From positions 20,067,032 through 20,131,031 of the forward strand of contig OU744448.1 in the NCBI GenBank assembly GCA_916610825.1: a DNA stretch of 64,000 nucleotides, written 5' to 3'. The notes below the pieces were generated by a model that did no database searches, had not been told where the DNA came from, and saw nothing but the letters and a program-made list of their open reading frames with translations. Shown one piece after another: positions 63,173-64,000 of the stretch. Both the position numbers and the translations under genes were made by a program. Source of the DNA: Haliclystus octoradiatus. Lineage: Eukaryota; Cnidaria; Staurozoa; Stauromedusae; Haliclystidae. Numbering within the stretch: position 1 is the first letter of the stretch; every line of letters starts with the position of its first letter.

Positions 63173-64000
63173 TAATTTCAGTAAAGTAATATCGATGACT
63201 TTACTCGAAAGCGAAATCGATAAAACTAAGAACGATCGATTGATTGTGACGTCACTAGTAGGATCACGAAAGTTTGCTCGATGGAGAATGGCGGTGAGAG
63301 ATAAATCAAAAGTCTGTCGTTAAGGCGTTGCTATCATTCACTGATGCACGATAACATGTTGTCTTCTTTTTAAATTGATACAAACTTGTTTTTTTCGAGA
63401 ATTATTTGCATCGCTGTAATGAACTGCAACAATCCCGTTATATATTTTCTGTCATTTGTTTGAATCAGAATTCACATGAAATAAACTGCCATACAATGAC
63501 CTAAAATACATAGGGTTGTGTATAAGTTATGGATAGGTTTGTCCTATATTAACCCACTTTCAGTTAGGCATATCAAATGACCAATAAAAAGTTTAATGCT
63601 GGTTGTGATTAACCAGTCAGTCGAAATGATTGGAAATATAGGAACCCTTGGCATAGTTATTAATTCATGCAGAAGTTATTACGACATCAAAATGCAGATT
63701 CCATGTGTAGCAAATTGAACCTTCATAATCCTGTCATGGGCAATGCTGGGTAATGTGATCACGGTAGCTCTAAAACCGAGTAATTTTTTCAAGAACTGCT
63801 TCTTAGACGAAATTCATGCAATTACATCGACGGCAAGATTGATAATAAAAATATTGATTATTTTAAAAGGATTTTCAAGTTTATTTATCTTTTAATTTTT
63901 CAAATAATTTGTCGTTTACATGCACCATTTCGATGAAGTTGATACGCAACTACCCTCAGATCGAGCAATATTTACGAGAGGAAAATGTTTAGACGTATGC

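Larger units (their letters stand above)
1..64000. repeat. Tandem array of a ~2.04-kb gene-bearing unit (29 units)
   Basis: The same unit repeats head to tail across the whole window. Taking each unit to begin at its AAATTTATTTGAATC, starts are 1, 2047, 4090, 6137, 8184, 10228, 12275, 14317, 16364, 18404, 20451, 22490, 24533, 26580, 28619, 30662, 32707, 34754, 36794, 38841, 40881, 42928, 44968, 47015, 49055, 51102, 53143, 55187 and 62263. Unit lengths are 2039-2047 bp; unit 28 is 2040 bp once the inserted retroelement and its duplicated 5 bp are removed, and unit 29 is cut by the window edge. Every unit has the same order, left to right: 3' untranslated region, exon 2, intron, exon 1, promoter, then about 1.0 kb of AT-rich spacer. 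The spacer has no convincing gene. Units differ by scattered substitutions and 1-3 bp indels. Confidence 0.98.

Noticed and set aside
1-64000. CRISPR-like or simple satellite interpretation of the repeats
   Set aside because: The repeat unit is 2 kb, contains a spliced gene and has no short repeat-spacer pattern.
1-64000. Assembly artefact producing false tandem copies
   Set aside because: Nearly every unit has its own combination of variants, and the higher-order copies differ at several sites. Exact copy number still needs spanning reads.

Overview
This window is AT-rich eukaryotic DNA, probably from an invertebrate animal. It shows a spliced gene with a GT-AG intron, AATAAA signals, and a Ty3/gypsy element of the mag type. 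The species cannot be named from the sequence. Almost everything here is one uninterrupted head-to-tail array: 28 complete units and one partial unit, 2039-2047 bp each, running off both ends of the window. No unique flanking DNA and no other host gene is visible.

Each unit carries one copy of the same small two-exon gene on the minus strand. Exon 1 codes for about 122 residues, the intron is 83-84 bp, and exon 2 codes for about 96 residues. The product is a very basic, charged-helix protein of 219-220 residues that I do not recognise. Upstream of every ATG lies a conserved promoter-like block with three ATCGAT cores and a palindromic CRE (GTGACGTCAC) 75 bp from the ATG. Downstream lie two AATAAA signals. 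Each unit is therefore a self-contained transcription unit. By reading frame, 11 of 29 copies are open (units 1, 5, 6, 8, 10, 13, 17, 19, 21, 23, 25). The other 18 are broken, mostly by a change in one coding A-tract: A8 is open, while A7 (11 copies) and A9 (4 copies) are shifted.

The array has higher-order structure. In units 8-9 and 17-26 (and 6-7) an open 2047-bp unit alternates with an A7 unit of about 2040 bp, forming a repeating dimer of about 4087 bp. Units 10-12 and 13-15 form a 6129-bp trimer present twice. Neighbouring higher-order copies share private variants, which fits unequal crossing-over. Units 3 and 29, 58 kb apart, share an older divergent allele.

At 55859-60889 a mag-like Ty3/gypsy LTR retrotransposon of about 5.0 kb sits in exon 1 of unit 28, in the opposite orientation to the gene. 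It has 98-bp LTRs differing at one position, a tRNA-Ser-like primer site, a polypurine tract, one long gag-pol frame and a 5-bp target duplication (ATTAC). It looks whole and young.
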